64,000 nt of DNA, taken from NCBI RefSeq assembly GCF_001552215.1, contig NZ_BCQT01000011.1, positions 310,001 through 374,000 on the forward strand, given 5' to 3'. Position numbers and translations under genes: made by a program. Of this stretch, positions 17,759 to 26,265 are shown piece after piece (within the stretch, counting starts at the first letter, position 1; each line of letters opens with the position of its first letter). Under the pieces are notes generated by a model. It was given only the letters and a program-made list of their open reading frames with translations. It ran no database searches and was not told the origin of the DNA. This stretch comes from Actinomadura macra NBRC 14102 (GTDB lineage Bacteria > Actinomycetota > Actinomycetes > Streptosporangiales > Streptosporangiaceae).

Positions 17759-19761
17759 TGCGGACGGTGCTGGAGCTGTCGTGGCGGTTGCTGCGCGGCG
17801 GGGGCCGCCGCACGCTGCTGGGCACGCTGCTCACGCTCGCCGCCGTCGCCGTCTCGACCGGGCTGCTGCTGTTCGCGGTGGGCGCCAACCACGCGTTCCT
17901 GCAACGCTCCCACGCCGACGCCTGGCGCCACCCGGACAAGCCCGCCGCGGCACCGGCGGCGATCGAGGCACTATCGACCGACTACGTGCGGGGCCGGCCA
18001 ATCGCGGTGATCGACCTGGCCGCGCTGAACGGCGCGGCGCCGGTGCCGCCGGGCATGCCGCGCTTTCCGAGACCGGGCGAGGCGTGGCTGTCGCCCGCGC
18101 TCGCGCGCCTGGTGAAGGACCTGCCCGCCGACCATCTCGCGCAGCGGTTCCCCGCACCCGCCGGGACGCTCGGGCGCGGCGCGCTCGTCCACCCCGGCGA
18201 ACTCGTCGCCGTGATCGGACGCGACGCCCGCGACCCGGCCGTGACGGCCCCCCGCAACTCCTCCGACGCGCTGGAGACCACCGCCGGCCCGACCCGCATC
18301 GACCGGTTCCCCACCGCGGCGTCCTCGCTCGCGTCCGCCTACCGGGTGCTGATGGCGATCGCGTCGGTGCTGATGGTCGTCCCGCTGCTGGTGTTCGGCG
18401 GCGCGGCGGCCCGGCTCACCGTGGCGCGCCGTGACCAGCGGCTCGCGGCGCTGCGTCTCGTCGGCGCGACCCCCGGGCAGGTCGTCGCGATCACCACCGC
18501 CGAGGCCGTGCTGACGGCTGCCGCCGGCGCGGTGGCGGGCCTGCTGCTGTACGCGGCGGCGGTCCCGGCGCTCGCGCGCATCACGATCCAGGGCGGCGGC
18601 TGGTTCATCGGCGACCTGTGGCCCGGACCCTTGTCGGTCGCCGGCGTTCTCGCGGCGGTACCCGTCCTCGTCGGCGTCAGCGCGGTCGCCGGGCTCCGCC
18701 GCGTGGTCGTCAGCCCGCTCGGCGTCGCCCGCCGCGAGACCCCGCCGGCGCTGCGGGCCGTGCGGCTCGGCGCGCTCGTGGTCGTCCTGATCTCGTTCGG
18801 CGTGGTGAGCAGCGGCCTGATGAGCCTCGGGCGGGCGGCCCTGGTCGTCCTGCTGGTCTTCCTGGCGCTGGCGTTCCTCGCGCTTAACCTCGCCGGGCCG
18901 TGGGTGGTGGCGCTGATCGGCCGAGTCACCGTCGGCACCGCGCGCGGCCCGGCGCGCCTGCTGGCCGGGCGCCGCCTGCTGGACGACCCGCGCGCTGCGT
19001 GGCGGACGGTCGCCGGTGTCGCGCTCACCGGGTTCGTCGCGGGGTTCCTGGCGTTGCTGAGCGCGCCGCCGTCCCTGTCCACGGCCGGGGACCCGGACGC
19101 GCTGCGGCTGACCGTCCCGCAGGCGAGGTCCTCCGCCGTCGCCGACCAGGTCAAGAGCAGGCTCACCGGGATGAACGCCCGGGTCACGGTGAAGCGGACC
19201 ACGACGGAGGACGACCCTCTGGCCGAGCACAGCACCGTGACGCGCAACGGGATCGTGACGGTCACCGTTCCCGGTGGCGTCGCCGCCCGCGACCGTGCCC
19301 GGACCGCGCTGGCCGGTGTCGTCCCCGGCAAGGTCGCCACCACTCCCGCCGACCAGGACGTGGACGGGGATCGCCTGCTGGCCGATCTGAGGACGGGTGC
19401 GTTCACCGTCCTTGCGGTCTCGTTCCTCATCGCCGTCACCAGCGCGGGTATCACGGGCGCGTCCGCTGTCCTGGACCGCAGGCAGGCGTACGCGATGCTG
19501 CGCCTCGCGGGCACCCCGCTGTCCGTACTCGACCGGGCCCGGCGGCAGGAGACGCTGATCCCGCTCACGGTGATGGGCGGCGGCTCGCTGCTGACGGGAC
19601 TGTTCTTCGCCTCGCCGTTCGCCACCGGGATCGGGCCGTCCGGCCTCGTGGCGCTCATCGCGTTCGTCGTGCTCGGCTTCGCGGGGGTGCTCGGCGCGAG
19701 CGCGCTCAGCCGGCCGCTGCTTCGCGCGGTCACCACCGAGCCCGCGCCCCGCCCCGACTAG
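17758..19761 (+). CDS. FtsX-like ABC exporter permease
   Basis: This 667-residue permease has an N-terminal transmembrane helix, a soluble region of about 170 residues, then FtsX-type helices (LVVPLLVFGGAAARLTVARRDQRLAALRLVGATPGQV near residues 205-245 is the characteristic segment). There is a second soluble part and a second FtsX block at the C-terminus (MLRLAGTPLSVLDRARRQE). The layout is that of BceB-like or MacB-like duplicated permeases. The ATG at 17758 overlaps the ATPase stop; GTG at 17746 is possible. It forms a three-gene unit with the peptide and the ATPase. Confidence 0.88.
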   Translation: MRTVLELSWRLLRGGGRRTLLGTLLTLAAVAVSTGLLLFAVGANHAFLQRSHADAWRHPDKPAAAPAAIEALSTDYVRGRPIAVIDLAALNGAAPVPPGMPRFPRPGEAWLSPALARLVKDLPADHLAQRFPAPAGTLGRGALVHPGELVAVIGRDARDPAVTAPRNSSDALETTAGPTRIDRFPTAASSLASAYRVLMAIASVLMVVPLLVFGGAAARLTVARRDQRLAALRLVGATPGQVVAITTAEAVLTAAAGAVAGLLLYAAAVPALARITIQGGGWFIGDLWPGPLSVAGVLAAVPVLVGVSAVAGLRRVVVSPLGVARRETPPALRAVRLGALVVVLISFGVVSSGLMSLGRAALVVLLVFLALAFLALNLAGPWVVALIGRVTVGTARGPARLLAGRRLLDDPRAAWRTVAGVALTGFVAGFLALLSAPPSLSTAGDPDALRLTVPQARSSAVADQVKSRLTGMNARVTVKRTTTEDDPLAEHSTVTRNGIVTVTVPGGVAARDRARTALAGVVPGKVATTPADQDVDGDRLLADLRTGAFTVLAVSFLIAVTSAGITGASAVLDRRQAYAMLRLAGTPLSVLDRARRQETLIPLTVMGGGSLLTGLFFASPFATGIGPSGLVALIAFVVLGFAGVLGASALSRPLLRAVTTEPAPRPD

Positions 19762-19764
19762 CGC

Positions 19765-19779
19765 CGGACCAGCGGTCCG
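19765..19779 (+). terminator. Candidate hairpin after the FtsX gene
   Basis: CGGACC-agc-GGTCCG is a perfect 6-bp stem directly after the stop codon, flanked by GCG/CGC that could extend it. There is no U-tract, as is usual in high-GC actinobacteria. Confidence 0.4.
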
Positions 19780-19958
19780 CGCGGCGAAAATACGTTCGAG
19801 AAATGTCAGTGGTGGTGCGTAGCTTAAGGCTGTGAGCTCGGAGACATCCGGGAACAAGGGTCGAACCGAGTGGCTTGCAGAGACGTACCAATGGGTATGT
19901 GACAACCGGTGGCTTCCGCACAGCTGCGGCCCACCGGGTTAAGGAAGGGGTGTTGGCA

Positions 19959-20180
19959 GTGAGCGAAGCGACCGGCACATTCCATCTCTCCCGTCCACGG
20001 CTTGACGGGCCCGCCGAGCGGACCGTCGTGCAGCCGTGGCTCACCGAGTTGTCCCATGCCGCCCTGAACGCCTACGTCGAGATCCCGCCGGCGCTGGCCC
20101 TCGTCGAGGCGCTTCCCATCGAGACCCCGATGCCGGTGCCCGTTCACGCCACCGAGCGGCGCGTCGCACTGGCCGCTTAG
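19959..20180 (+). CDS. Hypothetical protein, 73 aa
   Basis: This short protein of unknown function uses GTG at 19959, because AGGAAGGGG lies about 9 nt upstream. It has no membrane segment and no recognisable motif. The middle is hydrophobic-amphipathic (ALNAYVEIPPALALVEALPIE), and the end RRVALAA is encoded by the first unit of a 14-bp tandem repeat. It stands alone between the exporter genes and a methyltransferase. Confidence 0.5.
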   Translation: MSEATGTFHLSRPRLDGPAERTVVQPWLTELSHAALNAYVEIPPALALVEALPIETPMPVPVHATERRVALAA

Positions 20181-20236
20181 CACTGGCCGCTTAGCACTGG
20201 CCGCTTAGCACTGGCCGCTTAGCACCGGCTGCGTAA
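20167..20236. repeat. 14-bp tandem repeat, four perfect units plus one degenerate
   Basis: Unit CACTGGCCGCTTAG begins at 20167, 20181, 20195 and 20209; a fifth, CACCGGCTGCGTAA, begins at 20223. The first unit contains the stop codon of the small gene upstream and each perfect unit repeats a TAG. This suggests slipped-strand expansion at the 3' end of that gene. Confidence 0.85.
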
Positions 20237-20325
20237 CACGGACGAACGGCGAACGAGGCCGAGGCGATCCCGCCTCGGCCTCCTTGTGTATCCGGACCTG
20301 GGTCGTCTCAAAATATAAGACTGAC

Positions 20326-20342
20326 TTCTCGACATATGAGAA
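20326..20342. promoter_or_regulatory. Candidate operator/promoter region before methyltransferase gene
   Basis: TTCTC-gacatat-GAGAA is a perfect 5-bp inverted repeat. It sits in an unusually AT-rich patch (AAAATATAAGA just upstream at 20310-20320) that probably includes the promoter. The gene starts about 42 nt later. The assignment is weak. Confidence 0.3.
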
Positions 20343-20383
20343 CGCGGCGTAAGGTGAGGGCATCGCACGGAGAGGTGATCCCG

Positions 20384-21184
20384 ATGAGCGCGAACGCGTC
20401 CTACACCCACGGCCATCACGCGAGCGTGCTGAGCTCGCACCAGTGGCGGACGGTCGAGAACTCCGCCGCCTACCTGATCGAACACCTCCGCCCGGGGCTG
20501 ACGGTGCTGGACGTCGGCTGTGGACCGGGCACGATCACCGGCGGGCTGGCCCGCCGCGTCGCCCCAGGACGGGTCACCGCCGTGGACTCGGCCGCGATCG
20601 TCCTGGACGAGGCTCGCAGGACCGCCGAGGGTGTGGAGAACATCGAGTTCGCGGTCGCCGACGTCCACGCACTGGACTTTCCCGACGCGACGTTCGACGT
20701 CGTCCACGCCCATCAGGTTCTGCAACACGTTGCCGACCCGGTACGGGCGCTGCGCGAGATGCGGCGGGTCGCCAAGCCCGGCGGGATCGTCGCGGTGCGC
20801 GACGCCGACTTCGGCACCATGGTCTGGTACCCGGACCCGCCAGGAATGGATTCCTGGCTGCCCATCTACTACAAGGTGGCGCGCGGTAACGGAGGCGAGC
20901 CCGATGCCGGGCGCCGTCTGGTCTCCTGGGCGCGCGACGCCGGGTTCACCGACGTCACCGCGTCCGCGTCGAGCTGGTGCTACTCCACCCCCGCCGAGCG
21001 CGAGTGGTGGAGCGAGTCGTGGGGCGGGCGGCTGCTCCGCTCGTCCGTCGCGGACAAGGCCGTCGACGGCGGCCACGCCACCCGCGACGACCTCCAGCGG
21101 ATCTACGAGGGCTGGAAGGCGTGGGCCGCCGCCGACGACGGCTGGTACGCCGTCACCCACGGTGAGATCATCTGCCGCCGCTGA
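20384..21184 (+). CDS. Class I SAM-dependent methyltransferase
   Basis: This 266-residue methyltransferase has motif I VLDVGCGPGTITGGLA near residue 45, an acidic motif II (VDSA), motif post-I ADVHALDFPDATFDVVHAHQVLQHV and KPGGIVAVRD. It resembles the UbiE/Methyltransf_11 group. The C-terminal part, with many Trp residues (WCYSTPAEREWWSESWGG), is shared with actinobacterial homologues of unknown substrate. The ATG at 20384 has GGAGAGGTG about 8 nt upstream. Confidence 0.85.
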   Translation: MSANASYTHGHHASVLSSHQWRTVENSAAYLIEHLRPGLTVLDVGCGPGTITGGLARRVAPGRVTAVDSAAIVLDEARRTAEGVENIEFAVADVHALDFPDATFDVVHAHQVLQHVADPVRALREMRRVAKPGGIVAVRDADFGTMVWYPDPPGMDSWLPIYYKVARGNGGEPDAGRRLVSWARDAGFTDVTASASSWCYSTPAEREWWSESWGGRLLRSSVADKAVDGGHATRDDLQRIYEGWKAWAAADDGWYAVTHGEIICRR

Positions 21185-21187
21185 CGT

Positions 21188-21350
21188 CCCATCGCCCGGC
21201 GGCGGAAGCCGCCCTCAGTGTTGAGAACCTGCCCGGTGATCCAGCGGCCGTCGTCGGACACCAGCCACCGCACCAGCCGGGCGACGTCGTCCGGCGCGGC
21301 CCCACCGCCCGAACGGCAGCGCCTGGACGACCCGAGCGGTGAGCTCGGCG
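21188..21350 (-). pseudogene. Remnant of a short-chain dehydrogenase C-terminus
   Basis: Read on the minus strand, this stretch gives AELTARVVQALPFGR in one frame. After a shift near 21300 it gives APDDVARLVRWLVSDDGRW followed by ITGQVLNTEGGFRR. The latter is the classical SDR C-terminal signature (PDDVA...WITGQ...GGF). No start and no catalytic part remain, and the reading frame then runs antisense into the methyltransferase gene without its own stop. I take it as a degraded gene tail. Confidence 0.65.
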
Positions 21351-21378
21351 GGTCTGTGTCAGCCGCCGTTGTGCGGCA

Positions 21379-23052
21379 TCAGAACGGGCCGGTGAGTTCG
21401 CCCAGCTTGTCGGTCAGTTGGAGGTTGTGGGAGTAGTCGACCGGCACCGTGATGACCGAGACCGCGTCGTCGGACAGCGCCTTGCGCAGGGTGGGCAGCA
21501 GCTCGTCCGCGGAGCCGACGCGGTAGCCGCGCGCACCGAAGCTCTCGGCGTACTGGACGAAGTCGGGGTTGCCGAACCTGATGTTCGAGCTGGTCCCGAG
21601 TTCGAGATCCATCTTCCATTCGATCAGCCCGTACGCGGAGTCGTCCCAGATCAGCACGGTGATCGGGATGTTCTCGCGGACGGCGGTCTCCAACTCCTGG
21701 GAGTTCATCAGGAACGCGCCGTCGCCCGTGGCGGCGAGCACCCTGCGGTCGGGGTGGGCGAGCTTGGCCGCGATGGCGCCCGGCACGGCGAACCCCATGG
21801 ACGACAGTCCGTTCGACACGAGCAGGGTGTTCGGTTCGTACGTCGGGTACATCCGCGCCATCCACATCTTCACCGCGCCGGTGTCGGCGAGGACGATGTC
21901 GCGGCGTCCCATGGCGGCGCGGACGTCGGCGACGATGCGGCGTGGCGAGAGCGGGTGGCCGTCCTCGACGGCGCCCTCGGCCAGTTCCCCGGCCATCATC
22001 CGGCGGATCTTCTGGCCCGTCCCGTTGACGTCGAAACGGCGGTGGACGGAGTCGGCGAGCGCGCGCAGCGAGCGGGAGATGTCGCCCTGGATGCCGACCT
22101 CGACCGGGTAGTGGTCGTCGACCTCGGCCGGGAACTGATGGATGTGGATGATCTTCTTGTCCGCGTTCGGGTTGATCTTGACCGGGTCGAACTCCTGGAG
22201 TTCGTAGCCCACCGCGATCAGCACGTCCGCCTCGTCGAAGCCGTAGTTGACGTAGTCGTGCCGCATGAACCCGACCGCGCCGAGCGCGTTGCGGTGGTCG
22301 TCGGGGAACACGCCCTTGCCGTTGAACGTGGTCGCCACGGGCAGGCCCAACCGCTCGGCGAAGTGCACGAGCGCCTCGCCCGCCCGGGCCCGGGCGGCGC
22401 CGTGCCCCGCCAGGATGATCGGCTGCTCGGCGAGCGCGATCACGTCCGCGGCACGCGCGATCTGCGAGGGCGACGGCTCCTGTGGGCGGACGACGTTGAC
22501 CGGCAGCGGGTTCAGGTGCGCGGGGACCTTCGCGGACTCCACGTCCTCGGGGATCGCCAGGTAGACGGCGCCCGGCCGCTCGGTCTGCGCCGTCTTGAAC
22601 GCCTTGCGGACCATCTCGGGCAGCGCCTCGGCCGTCGGCGCCAGTTCCGACCACTTGGTGATGGGCCGGAACAGCGACACCAGGTCGATGATCTGGTGCG
22701 ACTCCTTGTAGATGCGGTCCAGCCCGACCTGCGCGGAGATCGCGACGACGGGCGTGCTGTTGGTGGTGGCGTCGGCGACGCCGAGCTGCAGGTTGATCGC
22801 GCCGGGCCCGAGCGTCGCCGACGCCACCCCGGCCTTTCCGGTCAGCCGCCCGTAGATCTCGGCCATGAACGCCGCGCCCTGCTCGTGCCGGACGAGGACG
22901 TAGCGGATGGTGGAGTCCTTCAGCGCGTGGATGAAATGAATGTTCTCCTCGCCGGGGATGCCGAAGACGTACTCGACGCCCTCCGCCTCCAGGATCCTGA
23001 CGAGCAGCCGGGCGGCGCCCTCTTGTGCGGGCGCTTCTTGCCGAGCGGACAT
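21379..23052 (-). CDS. Acetolactate synthase, catabolic AlsS-like ThDP enzyme
   Basis: This 557-residue ThDP-dependent enzyme would condense two pyruvates to acetolactate. The N-terminal domain has GIPGEEN and the catalytic Glu57 in RHEQGAAF. The C-terminal domain has the ThDP/Mg motif starting GDGAFLMNSQELETAVREN and ending in WDDSAYG. The GDGxFLMNSQE form and the lack of a neighbouring regulatory subunit point to the FAD-independent AlsS type rather than IlvB. The ATG at 23052 has GGAGATGG upstream. It follows the LLM oxidoreductase on the same strand with a 116-nt gap. Confidence 0.85.
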   Translation of the reverse strand: MSARQEAPAQEGAARLLVRILEAEGVEYVFGIPGEENIHFIHALKDSTIRYVLVRHEQGAAFMAEIYGRLTGKAGVASATLGPGAINLQLGVADATTNSTPVVAISAQVGLDRIYKESHQIIDLVSLFRPITKWSELAPTAEALPEMVRKAFKTAQTERPGAVYLAIPEDVESAKVPAHLNPLPVNVVRPQEPSPSQIARAADVIALAEQPIILAGHGAARARAGEALVHFAERLGLPVATTFNGKGVFPDDHRNALGAVGFMRHDYVNYGFDEADVLIAVGYELQEFDPVKINPNADKKIIHIHQFPAEVDDHYPVEVGIQGDISRSLRALADSVHRRFDVNGTGQKIRRMMAGELAEGAVEDGHPLSPRRIVADVRAAMGRRDIVLADTGAVKMWMARMYPTYEPNTLLVSNGLSSMGFAVPGAIAAKLAHPDRRVLAATGDGAFLMNSQELETAVRENIPITVLIWDDSAYGLIEWKMDLELGTSSNIRFGNPDFVQYAESFGARGYRVGSADELLPTLRKALSDDAVSVITVPVDYSHNLQLTDKLGELTGPF

Positions 23053-23168
23053 CGTGTGCCCATCTCCAGTCTCTGATCGATCTCTCGGGGGCCCTTTGTG
23101 CAGCGTCCCCGCTCTACCTCCCATTCCATCGTGCGGTGTGTGATCGGGCACGCCCGGGGTCCCGCGAG

Positions 23169-24188
23169 TCAGGCGTCCACCAGACCCTTGACGGCGCGCA
23201 GGGTCGGCTCGTCCCTCACCCCGGCGATGAGGACGGTGGTGACGGGGCTGTCGCGCCAGAGCTGGAGCCGCTCCTTGATCCGGCCGATCGGGCCGAGGAG
23301 GGAGATGGAGTCGGCCAGCTCGTCCGGCACGGCGTTGATGGCCTCGGCGCGCCGACCGTCCAGGAAGAGCTCCTGGACCCGCCGCGCCGGTTCCGCGTAG
23401 CCGAGCCGGCCGATCATGTCGAGGTGGAAGTTGCGGTCGCGGGCCCCCATCCCGCCGATGTAGAACGCCAGCGGGATCTTCGCGAACTCCAGCGCGGCGG
23501 GCAGGTCGTCGGTGACGACCGTGGTGACGGTCGCGGCGATCTCGAAGCCGTCCGGACGGCCGGCCAGCGACTCCCCGAACACCGGCTCGATCTGGGCGGG
23601 GTCGACGAACAGCGGCAGCCAGCCCTGCGTGATCTCGGCGGACAGCGCGACGTTCTTCGGCCCTTCCGCACCCAGGTAGACGGGGATGTCCGAGCGGACC
23701 GGATGCGCGATCGACTTCAGCGGCTTGCCGAGCCCGGTCCCGCCGGGGAGAGGCAGCGGGTAGTGCGGCCCGGGGTTGGTGACCGGGCCCTCGCGGCGCC
23801 AGACCTGGCGGACGATGTCGAGGTACTCGCGGGTGCGGGCGAGGGGTTTGGGGAACGGCTGGCCGTACCAGCCCTCCACGACCTGGGGCCCCGACGCGCC
23901 CAGCCCGAGGATCATCCGCCCGCCCGAGAGCGCGTCGAGCGTGAGGGCGTGCATCGCGGTCGCGGTGGGAGCGCGCGCCGACATCTGCGCGACCGCGGTG
24001 CCGAGCTTGATACGGGACGTGCGTGCGGCGTACCAGGTCAGCGGTGTGAAGACGTCCGACCCGTACGCCTCGGCGGTGAAGACCGAGTCGTAGCCGCACC
24101 GTTCGGCGGCGAGGACGGTCTCGGTCTGGTCGTCGGGATCGCGATGCCAGTAGCCGACATTGATACCGAGCTTGAGTTCCGTGGTCAC
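23169..24188 (-). CDS. LLM-class (probable F420-dependent) oxidoreductase
   Basis: This 339-residue TIM-barrel enzyme of the luciferase-like family has an N-terminus LGINVGYW, then VFTAEAYGSDVFTPLTWYAA, GTAVAQMSARAPTATAMHALTLDALSGGR and LGLGASGPQVVEGWYG, typical of F420-dependent LLM proteins in actinobacteria. The substrate is unknown. A GTG start at 24188 is preceded by GGAGGGG. A palindrome resembling TetR-type operators (24224-24235) lies just upstream. Confidence 0.85.
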   Translation of the reverse strand: MTTELKLGINVGYWHRDPDDQTETVLAAERCGYDSVFTAEAYGSDVFTPLTWYAARTSRIKLGTAVAQMSARAPTATAMHALTLDALSGGRMILGLGASGPQVVEGWYGQPFPKPLARTREYLDIVRQVWRREGPVTNPGPHYPLPLPGGTGLGKPLKSIAHPVRSDIPVYLGAEGPKNVALSAEITQGWLPLFVDPAQIEPVFGESLAGRPDGFEIAATVTTVVTDDLPAALEFAKIPLAFYIGGMGARDRNFHLDMIGRLGYAEPARRVQELFLDGRRAEAINAVPDELADSISLLGPIGRIKERLQLWRDSPVTTVLIAGVRDEPTLRAVKGLVDA

Positions 24189-24223
24189 GGGTGCACCCCT
24201 CCGGTATGGACGCGCGCAACATG

Positions 24224-24235
24224 AGAACACGTTCT
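24224..24235. promoter_or_regulatory. Candidate TetR-type operator (AGAACACGTTCT)
   Basis: AGAAC-ac-GTTCT is a perfect inverted repeat, 36 nt before the GTG of the LLM gene. Its core AACnnGTT is that of KstR-type sites (TNNAACNNGTTNNA), but the two outermost bases do not match. The controlling protein is unknown. Confidence 0.35.
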
Positions 24236-24306
24236 TGCCGTGCGACTGCGCGCTCGTGCCCAAGTCTGTCTCACGGTGACTTCGGGAACCGTGCGAGCGC
24301 GCTACC

Positions 24307-24346
24307 AGCCCGGTGGGGCAATGCCGAAGGCGAGCGCCACCGGGCT
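24307..24346 (-). terminator. Inverted repeat, possible second terminator
   Basis: AGCCCGGTGG (24307-24316) pairs perfectly with CCACCGGGCT (24337-24346) across a 20-nt loop. It lies downstream of the DUF397 gene and upstream of the LLM gene on the same strand, so it may insulate the two. Confidence 0.4.
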
Positions 24347-24379
24347 GATCGCGAAGCGATGACGAACTCGCACAAGCAC

Positions 24380-24405
24380 GGCCTGAGGGGCGAACCCCTC
24401 AGGCC
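24380..24405 (-). terminator. Strong intrinsic-type hairpin after DUF397 gene
   Basis: GGCCTGAGGGG (24380-24390) and CCCCTCAGGCC (24395-24405) form a perfect 11-bp stem closed by a CGAA tetraloop, 39 nt past the DUF397 stop codon. Confidence 0.75.
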
Positions 24406-24444
24406 GAGATTGCCGGACACACAGCCGGAGTGCGGTGAAAGCGG

Positions 24445-24645
24445 TCAGACCTCCCTCAGTGACGCGAGGAGGGTCCGCCAGGCGTCCGGCGTCAGTACCA
24501 GTGCCGGGCCGCCGGGGTCTTTCGAGTCGCGCACAGCGTGCAGATCGCTGGAAAGGGGTGCCACCTCGACACACTGGTCTCCACTCCCACTGTGGGACGA
24601 CGTGCGCCACTGGGCTCCGCTTAGTGCGTGCTGCAGGTTGATCAC
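24445..24645 (-). CDS. DUF397 domain protein
   Basis: This 66-residue protein has the DUF397 pattern WRTSSHSGSGDQCVEVA followed by AVRDSKDPGGPALVLTPDAWRTLL, covering its whole length. DUF397 proteins are very common beside XRE-DUF5753 regulators in actinomycetes and are thought to act as their partners; their biochemical role is not established. GTG at 24645 has AAGGAG upstream and overlaps the regulator stop by 4 nt. Confidence 0.93.
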   Translation of the reverse strand: MINLQHALSGAQWRTSSHSGSGDQCVEVAPLSSDLHAVRDSKDPGGPALVLTPDAWRTLLASLREV

Positions 24646-25487
24646 GGGCTGCTCCTTGCTGCCTCGGCGATGAGGTGCGCGGAATCCTCGGGGGACAGGG
24701 CGGCCGCCTCGATCCGATCGAAGCGGTCCCTATGTTTTGCTATTTCCTCGGCACTCTCAAGGTAAACGTCGCCCATGGTGCCCTCTACGTAGGCGATATC
24801 GGGGTCAGCGGGGTTTGGATACGACAATATGGTGAAACGTCCGTCAAGTCCGGCATGTGCCTGAGCGGTATAGGGAAGTACCTGAATCGTCACGGATGGG
24901 CGGGTCTTCACGGCCAGGCTGAGCGCGTCGAGTTGGGCGCGCATCACCTCGCGCCCTCCGATGTGCCGGTGCAGCACCGACTCATCGAACACGACGTGCA
25001 GTCGCGGCGCGTTCTCCCGGTCCAGCAGCGCCTGCCGGATCTTGCGCGCGGCGATCCGCCGCTCGATCTCCTCCGGGCTCGGCAGGAGCCGGCCCGCCGT
25101 GATCACCTCGCGGGAGTACTGCTCGATCTGCAGCAGACCGTGGATGAGCTGCGGGTCCCACGTGCGGATGTGGGACGCCTCGTCCTCCAGCGCGACATAA
25201 CTGCCGGCGAAAACGTCCTGGTAGGCCGTCCACCAGCCGCGCTGCCCGGCCTGCCTGGCCAGTGTGATGAGCGCGTCCCGCGCCGGGCTCGGGACGCCGT
25301 ACAGGTCGAGGATGTCGGCGATGTCGCCGGGGCGCGGCCGGGTCTGGCTCGTCTCCAGCCGGGACACGGTGGCCCGCGACCAGTCGAGGCGGTCCGCGAC
25401 CTCCTGCAGGGTCAGCCCCTGCTCCTCGCGCAGCTTGCGCAGTTCCCGGGCCAGCCGGCGGCCACGGACAGTAGGGCGGTAGGTCAT
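24642..25487 (-). CDS. XRE-family regulator with DUF5753 domain
   Basis: This 281-residue protein has an N-terminal helix-turn-helix (about residues 10-65, LRKLREEQGLTLQEVADRLDWSRATVSRLE). A DUF5753 domain follows (WDPQLIHGLLQIEQYSREVI through SVTIQVLPYTAQAHAGLDGRFTIL). Members regulate differentiation or small partner genes in actinomycetes. It is translationally coupled to DUF397. Divergently, at 25680, lies an anti-sigma-type ATPase, the third member of this frequent triad. Confidence 0.93.
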   Translation of the reverse strand: MTYRPTVRGRRLARELRKLREEQGLTLQEVADRLDWSRATVSRLETSQTRPRPGDIADILDLYGVPSPARDALITLARQAGQRGWWTAYQDVFAGSYVALEDEASHIRTWDPQLIHGLLQIEQYSREVITAGRLLPSPEEIERRIAARKIRQALLDRENAPRLHVVFDESVLHRHIGGREVMRAQLDALSLAVKTRPSVTIQVLPYTAQAHAGLDGRFTILSYPNPADPDIAYVEGTMGDVYLESAEEIAKHRDRFDRIEAAALSPEDSAHLIAEAARSSP

Positions 25488-25679
25488 GGAAGTGGAGTCT
25501 CCTCACTCTTGCGCCACCCCACAACGCGAATGGCGAACACGGCACGAGGACAGAGCAATCTCATCAAGGCGGTTGCGAAGGTGAGAATCTCACGAGACGC
25601 TGGATTCTGTGACGACTCGGGGACTGAAAGTAATCGACCACGCAGGTGCGCGCATGAGCGCGTGACCCCGGGAGGACCC

Positions 25680-26207
25680 GTGAAGACCTCGCCTGACATC
25701 ACCGACGACGCCGTGTGCGCGGTGCCGCCGCGCCGGGCGTCCCTCGGCACCAGATCCAGACCGGGCCGGGTGTGGGCCCTGCCCGGCGGGCCGGGCTGCG
25801 CCGGCTACGCCCGACGCGCCCTCGCCGACGCGCTCACCCCGCTGCGGGTCCCCCGCGACGTCGTCGCCGACGCCCAGCTGATGGTCAGTGAACTGGCCAC
25901 CAACGCCCACCAGCACGCGGGCGACCACGGCCCGCACGAATTGTGGTTCGACCCCGGCGAACCCGGAGACGACGGCGCCGCGGAGGCGCGCTGCGCGGTG
26001 TTCGACGCCTTCGTCGACGCCGGTCTGCCGGGCTACTCCTGGACGTCCGGCGACTGCGGGCGCGGGCTCAGCATCGTCCGGGAACTGTCCGGCGGACGCT
26101 GGGGCATGCTGCGGACCCGGTCGCGGACCGGTTCGCCCGTCCACGGGAAGGCCGTCTGGTTCGCCGTGCCGCGGCTCCCGGCCGAACCGCTGTTCCCCGC
26201 GTCCTGA
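25680..26207 (+). CDS. Anti-sigma-factor-like ATP-binding protein (HATPase_c_2)
   Basis: This 175-residue protein has a GHKL-type ATPase fold with N-box ELATNAHQHA near residue 65 and G-box GRGLSIVRELSG near residue 125. It belongs to the RsbW/SpoIIAB-like serine kinase group common in streptomycetes, often found opposite XRE/DUF397 pairs. GTG at 25680 has GGGAGGAC directly upstream; the long upstream extension is unlikely. The partner sigma factor or anti-anti-sigma factor is not in the window. Confidence 0.87.
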   Translation: MKTSPDITDDAVCAVPPRRASLGTRSRPGRVWALPGGPGCAGYARRALADALTPLRVPRDVVADAQLMVSELATNAHQHAGDHGPHELWFDPGEPGDDGAAEARCAVFDAFVDAGLPGYSWTSGDCGRGLSIVRELSGGRWGMLRTRSRTGSPVHGKAVWFAVPRLPAEPLFPAS

Positions 26208-26265
26208 CCGCTCGCCGCGCCGCGGTCGCCCGGGGCCGCGCCGGGGGCGAGGGGCGGCGCGGCGG

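Noticed and set aside
19788..19803. Second LexA-like site (GCGAAA-N4-GTTCGA)
   Set aside because: The left half has two mismatches to TCGAAC and the neighbouring small gene has no DNA-damage link.
20167..20236. Tandem repeats considered as a small CRISPR array
   Set aside because: Units are 14 bp, directly adjacent and without spacers; no cas genes are in the window.
21379..24222. A continuous 947-codon reading frame joining acetolactate synthase to the LLM region
   Set aside because: The part upstream of 23052 lies in a different frame from the clear LLM oxidoreductase (start 24188) and is Arg/Pro-rich shadow sequence. The synthase has its own start with a ribosome-binding site.
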